A stretch of 64,000 nt of DNA from Phycisphaerales bacterium (GCA_020847375.1 JADLCB010000015.1:1-64000), one strand, 5' to 3'; counted from the stretch's first letter, positions 52,805 to 62,341 are shown. Numbers and translations: made by a program. Notes: generated from the sequence alone by a model not told the origin.

Positions 52805-53428
52805 ATGAATCTGAAAATCCTCATTGCGACCAGCAACGCCGGCAAGGCAGCGGAGTTTCGCCACATGCTCAAGCATGACCGTCTGGACTGGATCGATCTG
52901 TCTCAACTTGATCCCGCCCCGCCGGTGGAGGAAACAGGCCAGACTTTTCTGGACAACGCCAATCTGAAAGCCGCCGCGTATGCCCGCCATTATGGTTTGT
53001 GGACACTGGCTGATGACAGCGGATTGGAAGTCGAAGCGCTGAATGGCCAGCCGGGTGTGTACAGTGCGCGATGGGCTTTGCGTCATTCCGCTGGACAAGG
53101 CGATGCGGCCAACAACGCCCTCCTGCTCAAGCAACTGGCCGATGTGCCTGATGAGCAGCGCAACGCCCGTTTTGTCTGCGCTTTATCATTGGCCCGGCCA
53201 TCGGGGGAAATTGTTGTCGCCACCCACAACAACATCGAAGGCCGGATTCTTCGTGCTCCGAAGGGCAAAAACGGTTTTGGTTACGATCCACTTTTTTATA
53301 TTGAATCGCTGGCGCGCACCGCTGCCGAGCTTTCGCCCGATGAAAAGCACGCCATCAGTCATCGGGGCAAGGCATTGCGCGCCATGAAGCGCCTGATGGA
53401 TCAAACCGACTGGCTGACCGAACAATAA
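52805..53428 (+). CDS. rdgB: XTP/dITP diphosphatase (RdgB/HAM1)
   Basis: 207 aa. Family motifs: ILIATSNAGKAAEFRHML at the start, FLDNANLKAAAYARHYGLWT, ADDSGLEVEALNGQPGVYSA with the catalytic Asp, and FGYDPLFYIES plus SHRGKALRAM at the end. It removes pyrophosphate from deaminated purine nucleoside triphosphates and so keeps them out of DNA and RNA. It follows the SPOR-like lipoprotein gene by 37 bp. Just after it lies the second copy of the palindromic element. Confidence 0.95.
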   Translation: MNLKILIATSNAGKAAEFRHMLKHDRLDWIDLSQLDPAPPVEETGQTFLDNANLKAAAYARHYGLWTLADDSGLEVEALNGQPGVYSARWALRHSAGQGDAANNALLLKQLADVPDEQRNARFVCALSLARPSGEIVVATHNNIEGRILRAPKGKNGFGYDPLFYIESLARTAAELSPDEKHAISHRGKALRAMKRLMDQTDWLTEQ

Positions 53429-53476
53429 GCTTTCTCTCATTCTCCAACGACCAGCGGTTTGGCTGGGATGTGGTGC

Positions 53477-53608
53477 CAGAGCAAACGCAAGTAGGCGTCC
53501 GATAGGCAATCTCTACCGTCAGGGAGCGGTTTTTGAGCCGATCACCGCTCCCTGACGGTCGCGGCTCGTTAATACATCGACCCTCGCGGGCTACTTGCGA
53601 TTGCCCTG
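53477..53608. mobile_element. MITE-like palindromic element, copy 2 (inverted, internally deleted)
   Basis: 132 bp; on the opposite strand it matches copy 1 over about 130 bp with few changes. It lacks 11 bp of one arm of the central hairpin (the CGCGGCTCGTA segment), so the stem is about 16 bp (CCGTCAGGGAGCGGT and its complement). The right end is intact (CAGGGCAATCGCAAGTAG on the minus strand); the left end is changed (CAGAGCAAACGCAAGTAG). The next bases, GGATGTGGTGC (left) and GGGTCTGGCGC (right), match in 8 of 11 places, perhaps an old target duplication. Confidence 0.8.
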
Positions 53609-53662
53609 GGGTCTGGCGCTGTCTGCAACCTGTTAATCCGCGCCAAGACGCAATTGTTCACC

Positions 53663-53668
53663 TACAAT
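53663..53668 (+). promoter_or_regulatory. -10 box close to an MBL gene start (likely leaderless)
   Basis: TACAAT (53663-53668) ends 7 nt before the ATG at 53676. No Shine-Dalgarno is present. The RNA start is expected at the start codon. Confidence 0.45.
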
Positions 53669-53675
53669 CCCGTCC

Positions 53676-54599
53676 ATGCCGGTCAAATGGAAACGAATCG
53701 CTGACTGGAGCAAACAGCGCACCCTCCCGCTGCGCATTGCGGCGCAACTGGGGCGCGGCCGTGGCCGCTTGCGCTGGCTGGATGACCTGCCGGCCATCGC
53801 TGCTGCGCCGGTTCAGCCAAATCTGCGCAACTGGAACGATCATCAATTTGCAGCACTCTGGATCGGGCATGCCACCGTTCTGCTGCGGCTCGGTCCTTAC
53901 ACCATTCTGACCGATCCGGTTTTCAGCCCGCGCATTGGTCTGGGGCTGGGGTTGTTTACGGCTGGCCCGCAGCGGCTGGTCGCGCCGGCGATCCCGATAA
54001 CGCAATTACCGCTCATCGATCTGCTGCTGATCTCCCACGCGCATTTCGATCATCTTGACCGCCCGACGCTGAACCGTCTGGACAAATCCATCCCCATTAT
54101 CACTGCCAGCGCCACCCATGATCTGCTGATGGATCTGGGTTTCAAGTCAATTGTCGAGCTGGCCTGGGGACAACGGCATCAACCCTTACCCGGTTTAAGC
54201 GTGACCGCCCGGCCCGTGCGACACTGGGGCGCGCGAACATTTATTGATGACCATCGCGGATACAATGCTTATCTGATTGAGGCAGCAGGCAGGCGAATTT
54301 TATTCGGCGGTGATAGCGCCTATCAGCAGCTTCATGCCGATCTCGGCCGAACCGGTGTTGATCTGGCGATCATGGGCATCGGCGCCTATAACCCCTGGAT
54401 CAATGGCCATGCCACACCCGAGCAGGCGCTGGCGATGGCTGATCACTGCCGGGCGCAATTCATCCTGCCCATGCACCATTCCACCTTCCGTCTCAGTCAT
54501 GAGCCACTTGATGAACCATTGACACGGCTGCTGCAGGCCGTCACGGATGAACAGCGTCTGGTCGCTAAACAGATCGGGGAGATCTGGATCTGTCCGTAG
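53676..54599 (+). CDS. MBL-fold metal-dependent hydrolase, UlaG/NAPE-PLD-like
   Basis: 307 aa. The start is close to the -10 box and lacks a ribosome site. The metal motifs are WIGHATVLLRLGPYTILTDP, SHAHFDHLDRPTL (H-x-H-x-D-H), PVRHWGAR and GGDSAYQQL, ending in LPMHHSTFRLS. The beginning FAALWIGHATVLL and the WGAR block are typical of the UlaG/RomA-like and NAPE-PLD-type branch of the fold, which act on phosphodiesters or lactones. The N-terminus (WKRIADWSKQRTLPLRIAA) is basic. Substrate is unknown. It converges with the VWA protein gene. Confidence 0.85.
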   Translation: MPVKWKRIADWSKQRTLPLRIAAQLGRGRGRLRWLDDLPAIAAAPVQPNLRNWNDHQFAALWIGHATVLLRLGPYTILTDPVFSPRIGLGLGLFTAGPQRLVAPAIPITQLPLIDLLLISHAHFDHLDRPTLNRLDKSIPIITASATHDLLMDLGFKSIVELAWGQRHQPLPGLSVTARPVRHWGARTFIDDHRGYNAYLIEAAGRRILFGGDSAYQQLHADLGRTGVDLAIMGIGAYNPWINGHATPEQALAMADHCRAQFILPMHHSTFRLSHEPLDEPLTRLLQAVTDEQRLVAKQIGEIWICP

Positions 54600-54628
54600 A
54601 CTGACGGCGCTGCAATCGGGCGACGATC

Positions 54629-55894
54629 TCAGGCGATATATGATTTTTTCTTGCGCCCCGACAGATAACTTTCCATGACGCAACTGGCCAGATCACCGCT
54701 GCTGGTGTAGAAGGAAATTCCGCGCGTCAGTCGCGCCAGTTGATCGACAAACCCGACCCATTCCATTCCCCAGTAATCTTCGATCAAGGCAAAGGTGCTG
54801 AAACGACAGCCTTCGCGCACCGCCATGGCTGCTTCTTTCAGGGTCGCCACGGTGCTGCGCGGGTCCGGCGGATAGAGCAGATAAACCATATCCCCTTCGA
54901 CATGGGCTGTGGGCTGACCATCGGTGATGATAAAAATCTGTTTGTTCTCTCCCCCGCGACGGCGCAATATCCGCCGCGCCAACTGCAACCCCATGTGCAG
55001 ATTCGTAAAATGCTGAGGCGCGTTGGCAAGCTGATCGATCGGCACTTTGGTCCGCACCTGATAGTCATGAACCGTCACCGGTTTGGGCATGGCCAGGGGA
55101 AGCTGACTTTCCGCAATGTGCTTGGCGCCGGAATAAAATCCCACGAAGTCGATGGTATCCTGGGAAAACCGGCTGCGCACCAGCGCCTGCATCGCCAGTG
55201 CCACGCGCTTGGCTGAGGCAAAACGGCCATGGCGCATCATCGAACCGGACATATCCAGCAGCACCACGGTTGAGCAGCTCGTGGTCCCCTCATGTTGATG
55301 CAGTTCAAAATCCCGCTCGTGAAATTTAATCGCCCCACCGGACAGCGGCGGCGATTTTACAGGCTGATTGGCTGGCGCAATTTTCGCCTGATTTGGTTGT
55401 GATTGCCCAGGCCATGGCGCTGAATCCGACCACGCCTGTGCCGCTTGTTTCATCGTCTGTGTTGCAACCCGTGACAGGGCATTGCGCAATGTCGCATTCA
55501 CATCCAACTCCGACACCGGGTCGCCGAATTCGTACGGTTTGGTCCCTTCAATACGCTCGCCACCCCAGCCTGGCGTAACGCGCTGATGCCCTTCGCGCTG
55601 ACCGCGACGCAGATCAGCAAATATCTCCATCAGCGCCTTGTGCTGCATGTGCGTGATGGCCCGCGGAGTCAACCGCAGCCTGCCCTGACCATCCTTATCA
55701 AGCAGGCCTTCGTCCAGCAATCTCTGCAGCAATTGCTCCTGATCAGCGTTCTTCGGATTTTTCAACATTTCTTCCAGAGCGCGCAACGCTTGATCACCGT
55801 ACTCCAGAATAAAATCAGCCAGCCCGCCGGAGATAAACAGTTTATCGCCGGTGGGAAATTGCTGACCATTGAACTGACCGTAGTAGTATTCCAT
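54629..55894 (-). CDS. Von Willebrand factor A-domain protein
   Basis: 421 aa. Residues 1-190 are helical with a Pro/Gln-rich joint. The VWA domain begins at TTSCSTVVLLDMSGSMMRHG, whose Asp-x-Ser-x-Ser is the metal site (MIDAS). The fold goes on through DFVGFYSGAKHIAES and QIFIITDGQPTAHVEGDMVY (third metal loop with Asp). It resembles the VWA proteins that work with MoxR-type AAA+ ATPases in metal insertion or complex assembly. No MoxR gene is adjacent in this window. The end WVGFVDQLARLTRGISFYTS is conserved in this group. A TATAAT box stands 11 nt before the start. Confidence 0.85.
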   Translation of the reverse strand: MEYYYGQFNGQQFPTGDKLFISGGLADFILEYGDQALRALEEMLKNPKNADQEQLLQRLLDEGLLDKDGQGRLRLTPRAITHMQHKALMEIFADLRRGQREGHQRVTPGWGGERIEGTKPYEFGDPVSELDVNATLRNALSRVATQTMKQAAQAWSDSAPWPGQSQPNQAKIAPANQPVKSPPLSGGAIKFHERDFELHQHEGTTSCSTVVLLDMSGSMMRHGRFASAKRVALAMQALVRSRFSQDTIDFVGFYSGAKHIAESQLPLAMPKPVTVHDYQVRTKVPIDQLANAPQHFTNLHMGLQLARRILRRRGGENKQIFIITDGQPTAHVEGDMVYLLYPPDPRSTVATLKEAAMAVREGCRFSTFALIEDYWGMEWVGFVDQLARLTRGISFYTSSGDLASCVMESYLSGRKKKSYIA

Positions 55895-55905
55895 TCTGGT
55901 GGCTG

Positions 55906-55911
55906 ATTATA
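55906..55911 (-). promoter_or_regulatory. -10 box close to the VWA gene start
   Basis: TATAAT on the minus strand (55911-55906), ending 11 nt before the ATG at 55894. No Shine-Dalgarno follows, so the mRNA would have a very short or no leader. Confidence 0.45.
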
Positions 55912-55963
55912 GGCGCATGAACACGGCTGTTTCCGTCAACTTTTCCCCGCCTCTCTGACGGCT

Positions 55964-57787
55964 TCAGATTCCTGCTGCCACGGCAACGGCTGTCTGATCG
56001 GGATCTGTGGCAGCATGGACACTGGTGGCCACGATGGTCAGATCATCAACAATTTCACGCTGACCACGGAAAGCAGCCACCGCGCCCAGCACCTGGTCGA
56101 TGCACGCCTGAACCGTATTGGCTCGGCCGGCCAGCGCCTTGATCAGATTCTCAAAACCAAAACGCTCGCCCTTGGGGTTGGCGGCATCGGGAACGCCATC
56201 GGTGTACAGCAGGATGCGGCAACGCTCAGGCAGGTTAAAAGTTTCCGTGGTGTATAGTTCGTCCGGTTCGACGCCCAGCACCAGATGGGCCTCCATTTTC
56301 AGTTCCGTATATTCATCGCCATGGCTGAGCAACGGCGGGAAATGGCCGGCGGTCGCCACCTGCAGACTCCGGTTGGCACGATCAAGCACCATGATCAGCA
56401 TGGTTACGAACTGCCCGCTGAAAACCTGATTGCACAACTGGTGGTTGACTTCCGTAAGACAGGCACCGGGATCCAGGAGGCGCGGCATGGTGTTGCGCAC
56501 CATCAACTGGGTTGTCGCCATGAGAAAAGCCGCCGACATGCCATGACCGGTCACATCGCCGATCGTCACCACTGTGCGATCGTCAGGCAGATCAAACCAG
56601 TCATAAAAATCGCCGGAGATATGATTGGCTGCCTGATTGACCGCAGCGATGCGGATAGGCCCGTAGTGGCGGGCGATCAGGGGCAACCACGCCAGTTGAA
56701 TCTTGCGTGCCTGATCCAGCTCCGTGCGAATCGCCTGATTGCGTTGGCGCTCGAGACGCAGACGGGCGCGGATCATCTGGATCGCGGTTGAAACGAGGAT
56801 GACCGTCAGCACCAAACCAACCACTGCTGCCCAGATCATCGCGCGGCCAAACGTGGCGCGCACCATATTGTCAACCACCGAAAGATGGGAGGACATGAAC
56901 AATGTCCACGGACGCTGGCCGGGGAACATCACACCGGGAAGGAGCGATGAAGTCGGCAATCCGCCCGGTTGAACCACGATTGGCACGGCGGTAACCAGCC
57001 GCGCCGGCATGACCAGATTACCCACATGCAACGGATGTTCGATCCGCACGCTGGTCAATTTGGGGTCGGCCATATATTGCTGGAACAACTGGCGCAGATT
57101 CTGGTCATTAAGGTGTTCGTAAATACTGGCACCGACGAGCGACGGATCAGAAGTCGCCATGGTGCGGCCGGTCGAATCCAGCAAGGTGGCGGACATGGCG
57201 GCTTCAGCGTTGACCATGTCCAGAAATCGGGCGGAAACCAGTTGAATCGGTACATTCACCACGACAAGATCATCCTGACCCAGTGGAATTGCCACCAGGT
57301 TGGCCCCGCCGGAGGGCAACGCCATGTACGGGCTGACCGATGGCTGATGCACCTGTGCCAACCACGCATCAGCCTGAGCGGTAATTTGAGTTGCCTGTCC
57401 GGTGGAAGCCTGGGGCAGTACAAAATCGATGTGCCGATCCGAACGTTTGATGATCATCAGCAAATCGCAGCGCTGGCGCAATTGATCCCACAGAATTTGC
57501 GCCATTTGCCTGGCGGCGAAATCCGTCGCTTGCGAACCGGACTGAATCTCCTGAGCCTGTTTGATGAGTTGCAGATTCGCATGGATGGCGGCGTAATAAT
57601 CCTGAATCGCCTGGGCCATCTGCGAACCCAGCAGTTGCTGCCGATCCTGCACCTGAACCAGAACTTGATCGCGGGCACGATAATAGGTTTCGCGAACGGC
57701 AGCGAAAACCAATACCAGCACCCCCACCAGCAGCAGCAGGTGAATGATTAAAACCCACCGAACGTATCGTTTAGCAGTTAGTTCCAT
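55964..57787 (-). CDS. Membrane sensor with PP2C/SpoIIE-type phosphatase domain
   Basis: 607 aa from the ATG at 57787. A membrane helix (WVLIIHLLLLVGVLVLVFAA), a periplasmic sensor of about 270 residues with the look of a dCache domain, a second helix (MIWAAVVGLVLTVILVSTAI), a coiled-coil link and then a SpoIIE/RsbU-type PP2C domain: HISGDFYDWFDLPDDRTVVT, GDVTGHGMSAAFLMAT, LYTDGVPDAANPKGERFG and DDLTIVAT with metal-binding Asp residues. Such enzymes remove phosphate from anti-sigma antagonists of the STAS type, so an outside signal could steer a partner-switch. The STAS protein of the Mla operon is too far away to assign. The gene is alone on the minus strand. Confidence 0.88.
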   Translation of the reverse strand: MELTAKRYVRWVLIIHLLLLVGVLVLVFAAVRETYYRARDQVLVQVQDRQQLLGSQMAQAIQDYYAAIHANLQLIKQAQEIQSGSQATDFAARQMAQILWDQLRQRCDLLMIIKRSDRHIDFVLPQASTGQATQITAQADAWLAQVHQPSVSPYMALPSGGANLVAIPLGQDDLVVVNVPIQLVSARFLDMVNAEAAMSATLLDSTGRTMATSDPSLVGASIYEHLNDQNLRQLFQQYMADPKLTSVRIEHPLHVGNLVMPARLVTAVPIVVQPGGLPTSSLLPGVMFPGQRPWTLFMSSHLSVVDNMVRATFGRAMIWAAVVGLVLTVILVSTAIQMIRARLRLERQRNQAIRTELDQARKIQLAWLPLIARHYGPIRIAAVNQAANHISGDFYDWFDLPDDRTVVTIGDVTGHGMSAAFLMATTQLMVRNTMPRLLDPGACLTEVNHQLCNQVFSGQFVTMLIMVLDRANRSLQVATAGHFPPLLSHGDEYTELKMEAHLVLGVEPDELYTTETFNLPERCRILLYTDGVPDAANPKGERFGFENLIKALAGRANTVQACIDQVLGAVAAFRGQREIVDDLTIVATSVHAATDPDQTAVAVAAGI

Positions 57788-58045
57788 CGCATAGGCCCGA
57801 TGCGCCAATACTACCGGCGAGGCACCGGTTTTGCGATGAGAAATTGCCTTATTTTAGCACCGTACAACTGCAGCCATGATCAAAATCGCCATCAACTGAA
57901 CGCCGAAACATCGGCCTTTTCAATCGAAATCCGCCGCTTTTCCCCGGCGCAAGCGGACAATCTCATTTTAACAGTTGCCGTACATCCGTAGCGATCCAAT
58001 AATCCAATGGTTGGGTTTGTTTGCCCACAAGAGAAAGAGCAGATC

Positions 58046-59314
58046 ATGAATTCGCATGCCAAATATGTTTTAATCGGTGGTGGTTTGACCAGTAGTTCAG
58101 CAGCCGAGGAGATTCGTCAGCGCGATCCGGCTGGCTCGATCATTGTTATCAGCCAGGAATCTGAACATCCGTATCATCGGCCGCCGCTGAGCAAGTCGCT
58201 TCTGGCGGGTCAGTCGCCGCGCGAGGAGCTGTTCACGCATCCGGAGCAGTGGTACAGCCAATCGAACATTGATCTGCGCCGCGGCCGCCGCGCGGTGGCG
58301 ATCGACACCAACCGTAAGTCTGTCCGGCTGGATGATGGTCAGACGGTCATCTTCGATAAGCTGTTAATCGCCACCGGCGGAGCAGCCCGGCAACTGAACA
58401 TCCCCGGATCAAACCTGCCGAATCTGCACTATGTGCGTCAGTTGCGTGATATGGAGCGCCTGCAGAAAGATGTTGCCCGGGTCAAGGCAAGTGGCCATCA
58501 GCATGAACGCGGACGCGGGATCGCGGTCGTCATCGGCGCAGAGCTACTGGGCGTGGAACTGGCGGTGACATTGACACAACTGGGGCTGGCGGTGCATCTG
58601 GTTGCGCCCCACGCGCATCCATGGAACAACATCGCCGGGGCTGAAACCGGTGCATTTTTAGCGCGCCACCTGCAAGCCCATCAGATTAAAATCCATCCCA
58701 ATGCCCGCGCCACCGCCCTGGAGGGAAGCGGACAGATTCAGCGCGTTGTTCTGAACACCGGGGAAAAAATCGAAACCGATCTGGTGGTGGCCGCAGCCGG
58801 AATGCAGGTCAATCTGGAGCTGGTACACAACACCAGCATCAAGAGCGATCGGGCGATTTTGACAGACGCCAGCACGCGCACCAATGTCGCCGATGTTTAC
58901 GCCGCTGGCGATTGCGCTGCTATTTTTGACCCGCTGTTCGGAAAATATCGGTTGATCGAACACTGGGATCATGCCCAGCGCGTGGGCAAGCTGGCTGGGG
59001 CCAACATGGCTGGCGGTCACGAAACCTATGATGCGGTCAATTATTTTTTCAGCGACATTTTCGAGATCGCACTGGCAGCATGGGGCGAAGCGCGGCAGGT
59101 GCATCACCGTTTGATCCGCACTTCGACGACCAATGGCATCACCAGTTGGTTTGAAATCGGGCTGGACGATCACAATCGGGTTGTACAGGTTCTGGCGCTG
59201 CGCACCGGCGGCGACGAACCGGATCTGTCCTGGCTGGTCCGGCAGCATGTCGATGTAACCGGTCGGGAGGAACAGTTCAAAAACCCTGCGGTCCCTTTTG
59301 AGCAGTTGCGATGA
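58046..59314 (+). CDS. FAD-dependent pyridine-nucleotide oxidoreductase (ferredoxin/NADH reductase type)
   Basis: 422 aa from the ATG at 58046, which has AAGAGAAAGAGC upstream; the frame further up (58007) is not needed. FAD site: YVLIGGGLTSSSAAEEI and, later, VYAAGDCAAIFDP. NAD(P) site: AVVIGAELLGVELAVTLTQ. It is shaped like ferredoxin-NAD reductases or rubredoxin reductases of dioxygenase systems (YHRPPLSKSLLAG, RNATALE-like block). No Cys pair is seen, so it is not a thioredoxin-type disulfide reductase. Its redox partner is unknown; no ferredoxin gene is close. Confidence 0.85.
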   Translation: MNSHAKYVLIGGGLTSSSAAEEIRQRDPAGSIIVISQESEHPYHRPPLSKSLLAGQSPREELFTHPEQWYSQSNIDLRRGRRAVAIDTNRKSVRLDDGQTVIFDKLLIATGGAARQLNIPGSNLPNLHYVRQLRDMERLQKDVARVKASGHQHERGRGIAVVIGAELLGVELAVTLTQLGLAVHLVAPHAHPWNNIAGAETGAFLARHLQAHQIKIHPNARATALEGSGQIQRVVLNTGEKIETDLVVAAAGMQVNLELVHNTSIKSDRAILTDASTRTNVADVYAAGDCAAIFDPLFGKYRLIEHWDHAQRVGKLAGANMAGGHETYDAVNYFFSDIFEIALAAWGEARQVHHRLIRTSTTNGITSWFEIGLDDHNRVVQVLALRTGGDEPDLSWLVRQHVDVTGREEQFKNPAVPFEQLR

Positions 59315-59435
59315 AGGTTGCGAATTATTTCCGATTCAATCGGCCCAACCGACCGGGGTTTTGCAGACTCGGTTGGTTACGTCGATGGCAACATCATCAA
59401 TTGGTTGTGCCGATCAACCGCCATTGCATTACCAT

Positions 59436-60392
59436 TCAGTCGGTTGGTTCGGACAACTTTTGCTGAGCGGCCGTCAACTGGTGCATCAACTCGACATAGG
59501 GGTTGTGATCCTGCGTGACGGGTATGACCTTGGCCGATTCGATGATGACAGGTTGTTCCGGGCGGCTGGCCTGAACCGGCGTGTCCGCGATTTTATGTAC
59601 GCTGTCCATTCCGGTGGCGATCTGCCCGAAGGCGGTGTAGCGGCGGTCGAGATTGCGCGTTTTGGCGTAATCCAGACAGATGAAAAACTGGCTGCTGGCC
59701 GAGTCAGCATATTCGGGTCGCGGCATGGCGCCGGTACGCTCGTTGGGATCACCCTGCCGCGCCATCGACAACACACCCTCATGATGAGGCCGGTCATTGA
59801 ACTCCGCGGGAATGGTATAACCCGGACTGCCGCTGCCATCGCCGCGCGGGTCGCCACCTTGAATGACAAACCCTTTGATGACCCGGTGAAATGTCAGTCC
59901 GTCATAAAAACCCTGATTCACCAGCGTTAAGAAATTGGCCACGGTGTTGGGCGCAACATCGTAATAAAACACCATCTCCATCGGCCCGAAATTGGTCTGC
60001 ATCGATACCAGGCTCAGCGGCGAAACGTGGATCACCATCGGCCCTTCGGGCGCGCCGGGGCGCGTATCACGACGAACTTCAATCACCAGCGGAGTTGACC
60101 CGAACTGGCTGACATCCTCCGCGGCAGGGGGAACCATCCACAGAACATAGGTTCCCGGGCGCGACAGGACATCGGGAAAAATCTGGCGGACATCGACCGA
60201 CTGCGTGCTGCTGAGCCTGGCCAGCTCCGGATTTTCCGCGCTGATGATCCGACCGGTAAAATCCGTCAGCATCAGTTTCACCGGTTCTTCACTTTGCACG
60301 TTGACCATCACCGGAGCCTGCGGGGCCATCCACTGACGCTGCGGAGCAAGCACCGATCCGATCAATACCAACAATCCAATCACACTCTGCAT
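59436..60392 (-). CDS. Exported peptidyl-prolyl cis-trans isomerase, cyclophilin type
   Basis: 318 aa with GGAG 7 nt before the ATG. A signal peptide (VIGLLVLIGSVLA) is followed by an N-terminal beta domain of about 100 residues (VQSEEPVKLMLTDFTGRIIS) and the cyclophilin domain (135-300): MVFYYDVAPNTVANFLTLVN, GLTFHRVIKGFVIQGGDPRG, GVLSMARQGDPNERTG and SSQFFICLDYAKTRNLDRRY. The active Arg and Phe are in FHRV and SQFF. It helps fold proteins outside the cytoplasm. The N-terminal extension is not standard and may bind clients. It diverges from hisI. Confidence 0.92.
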   Translation of the reverse strand: MQSVIGLLVLIGSVLAPQRQWMAPQAPVMVNVQSEEPVKLMLTDFTGRIISAENPELARLSSTQSVDVRQIFPDVLSRPGTYVLWMVPPAAEDVSQFGSTPLVIEVRRDTRPGAPEGPMVIHVSPLSLVSMQTNFGPMEMVFYYDVAPNTVANFLTLVNQGFYDGLTFHRVIKGFVIQGGDPRGDGSGSPGYTIPAEFNDRPHHEGVLSMARQGDPNERTGAMPRPEYADSASSQFFICLDYAKTRNLDRRYTAFGQIATGMDSVHKIADTPVQASRPEQPVIIESAKVIPVTQDHNPYVELMHQLTAAQQKLSEPTD

Positions 60393-60550
60393 GTTACGAC
60401 TCCATCAAAAAACATCGGCTTTTATAAGGTGTACTAGGATTGCTCATCCTCGATGGTTGTCAACCCCGGGCATATCATCGAGCCGATGTGCTGGCGGCAT
60501 GACCAGCCTGGAATATTTGACAACCCCAACGCCAGATCGAAACTATCGCT

Positions 60551-60940
60551 ATGAATACGCAGCTTGATTCACTGAAGTTTGATGCCAACGGTCTGATCCC
60601 AGCAATTATTCAGGATCATGCCACCGGTCAGGTTCTGATGATGGCCTGGATGAATCGCGACTCGCTGGAACAGACGATTAAAACCGGAAAAACGCATTTC
60701 TTCAGCCGCAGTCGTAACAAATTGTGGCTTAAGGGTGAATCCAGCGGCCATATCCAGCAGGTCAGGAGCATCGCGACCGACTGCGATCAGGATGTGCTGC
60801 TGATCAAGGTGCAACAGGCCGGTGCAGCGTGTCACGATGGTTATTACAGTTGCTTTTATCGTCAGTATCAAGGTGAAACCAGCGACTGGAAAATTGTGGG
60901 CGATAAATTATTTGATCCGCAGAAGGTCTATAAAAAATAG
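60551..60940 (+). CDS. hisI: Phosphoribosyl-AMP cyclohydrolase
   Basis: 129 aa. The family marks are [40 protein letters not shown] and, with zinc ligands, [20 protein letters not shown] and SCFYRQYQG. Metal-binding Asp and Cys residues are in place (DCDQD and the two later Cys). It opens the ring of phosphoribosyl-AMP, the third step of histidine synthesis. It is the single-domain type without HisE. Other his genes are not in this window, which is common outside proteobacteria. The TrkH-like gene follows by 71 bp on the same strand. Confidence 0.95.
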   Translation: MNTQLDSLKFDANGLIPAIIQDHATGQVLMMAWMNRDSLEQTIKTGKTHFFSRSRNKLWLKGESSGHIQQVRSIATDCDQDVLLIKVQQAGAACHDGYYSCFYRQYQGETSDWKIVGDKLFDPQKVYKK

Positions 60941-61011
60941 CCGGTCTGTCAGCGGTTGGGCACTGATCGATCTCCTCAATCCCTGGGCTGGCAAACCAGC
61001 CGTTTTTACTC

Positions 61012-62232
61012 ATGCTCTTACGCGAAAAACCACCGAATTCGTGCGGTTGGCCTCGTAGTGATCCGGGTGGAAAACTGGCGGAGCATCTGCTGCTGTGGCT
61101 GGTCGCGTACGCCATGCTGATTGTATTGGGCGCCGCTGGTCTGCTACTGCCCGGGATCATGGCTGGCGGAAATGAGCTGCCGCCTTCCAGCGCCATCTTC
61201 ATGTCGATCAACGCTGCCACGCTGAGCGGGCTTGATCACAACATTCCTGTAACACAGTATCTTCTGCCCGGACAACTCATCGTGCTGGGGTTGATGATCG
61301 GCGGCGCGCTGATGAGCCTGATCATTGGCGGCATTGCCGTATCGAGCATCATGGCGTTGCCCTACGCGCCGCGGCAGATCGTGCGTATGACACTGATCTT
61401 TTATATCGGCGCGGTCGTGATCGTTTCACTTCTGTTGCTGGATGATGAGCACAGCACGTTTGATGCAGTTTTTCTGGCGTGCAGCACGATCGGGAATGTT
61501 GGTTTGATCCTGGGGCATTTGCCGGCGCAGGACAGTTGGAAAACGCATCTGGTGCTGCTACCGCTGGCGCTGGCCGGTAGTCTGGGGATTGCGGTGTTGA
61601 TCGACGTACGTGATCGTATTCTGGGTCGCCGCGCCTGCCTGAGCCACTTCAGCTCGGTGGTTTTGACCCTGACGGCTGGGTTGTATTTGATCTGCGTGTT
61701 GGGGGCACTCATCGTTGATCCATCGCAGCTCACCGCGTTGACAGCCTCGATCCTGGCAATCAACACGCGCAGTGGTGGATTATCGTTTCATTATGCCGAT
61801 GCCTTCCCCCGCTATGTACAGTGGCTGGTAATGGGGTTAATGCTCATGGGCAGTGCTTCTGGAAGCACCAGCGGCGGATTGAGCCTGGACACCGTGGGCG
61901 AACTTTGGCTGGGTTGCCGCCGATCCTTGAAAGGAATTACGGCGGGGCGCAGTTTTGGTCTGGCGCTGCTGTGGGCGGGAATTTATTTTTTGTGCATCGC
62001 CGCAGCCCAGGTTCTTTTGACCTTGACTGAACCACAGATTCCCGCAGATCGGCTATTGTTTGAAACCATCAGCGCCATCGGCAATGTGGGTCTATCCTTC
62101 GGGCCGGTCACGATCACCAGCCCGGGTATTTTTGTGCTGGGCGCAATCATGCTGGTCGGCCGTTTTGTCCCGCTTCTGATCCTCATCCACCTCGCCCGCG
62201 CCACCAGCAGGGCTGGCATAGTGACCAAATAA
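61012..62232 (+). CDS. TrkH/KtrB-like potassium transporter subunit
   Basis: 406 aa, shorter than most TrkH (480 or more). There are about ten membrane helices. The four pore-loop segments of the Trk/Ktr type can be placed: SINAATLSGLDHN, CSTIGNVGLILGH, AINTRSGGLSFHY and TISAIGNVGLSFG; the conserved Gly in each lines the filter. GSASGSTSGGLSLDTVGELW after pore 3 is also typical. It would carry K+ (or Na+) across the inner membrane with a TrkA/KtrA regulator that is not next to it. The first loops are changed from the consensus, so ion choice is not certain. It follows hisI and may be in the same transcript. Confidence 0.82.
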   Translation: MLLREKPPNSCGWPRSDPGGKLAEHLLLWLVAYAMLIVLGAAGLLLPGIMAGGNELPPSSAIFMSINAATLSGLDHNIPVTQYLLPGQLIVLGLMIGGALMSLIIGGIAVSSIMALPYAPRQIVRMTLIFYIGAVVIVSLLLLDDEHSTFDAVFLACSTIGNVGLILGHLPAQDSWKTHLVLLPLALAGSLGIAVLIDVRDRILGRRACLSHFSSVVLTLTAGLYLICVLGALIVDPSQLTALTASILAINTRSGGLSFHYADAFPRYVQWLVMGLMLMGSASGSTSGGLSLDTVGELWLGCRRSLKGITAGRSFGLALLWAGIYFLCIAAAQVLLTLTEPQIPADRLLFETISAIGNVGLSFGPVTITSPGIFVLGAIMLVGRFVPLLILIHLARATSRAGIVTK

Positions 62233-62341
62233 AAATTTTCTCCTTTTTCTGCGCGATTGGTTGCGCTGCCGCGCAATCACCGGGGTATTTATAGAATGCT
62301 TGGCGCCGATGGGGACCAAACAATCCCTGCGCCCGAAGCCA

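Noticed and set aside
61012-62232. Reading the TrkH-like protein as a pseudogene because it is short
   Set aside because: All four pore segments are present and the frame is intact, so it is a short variant rather than a broken gene.
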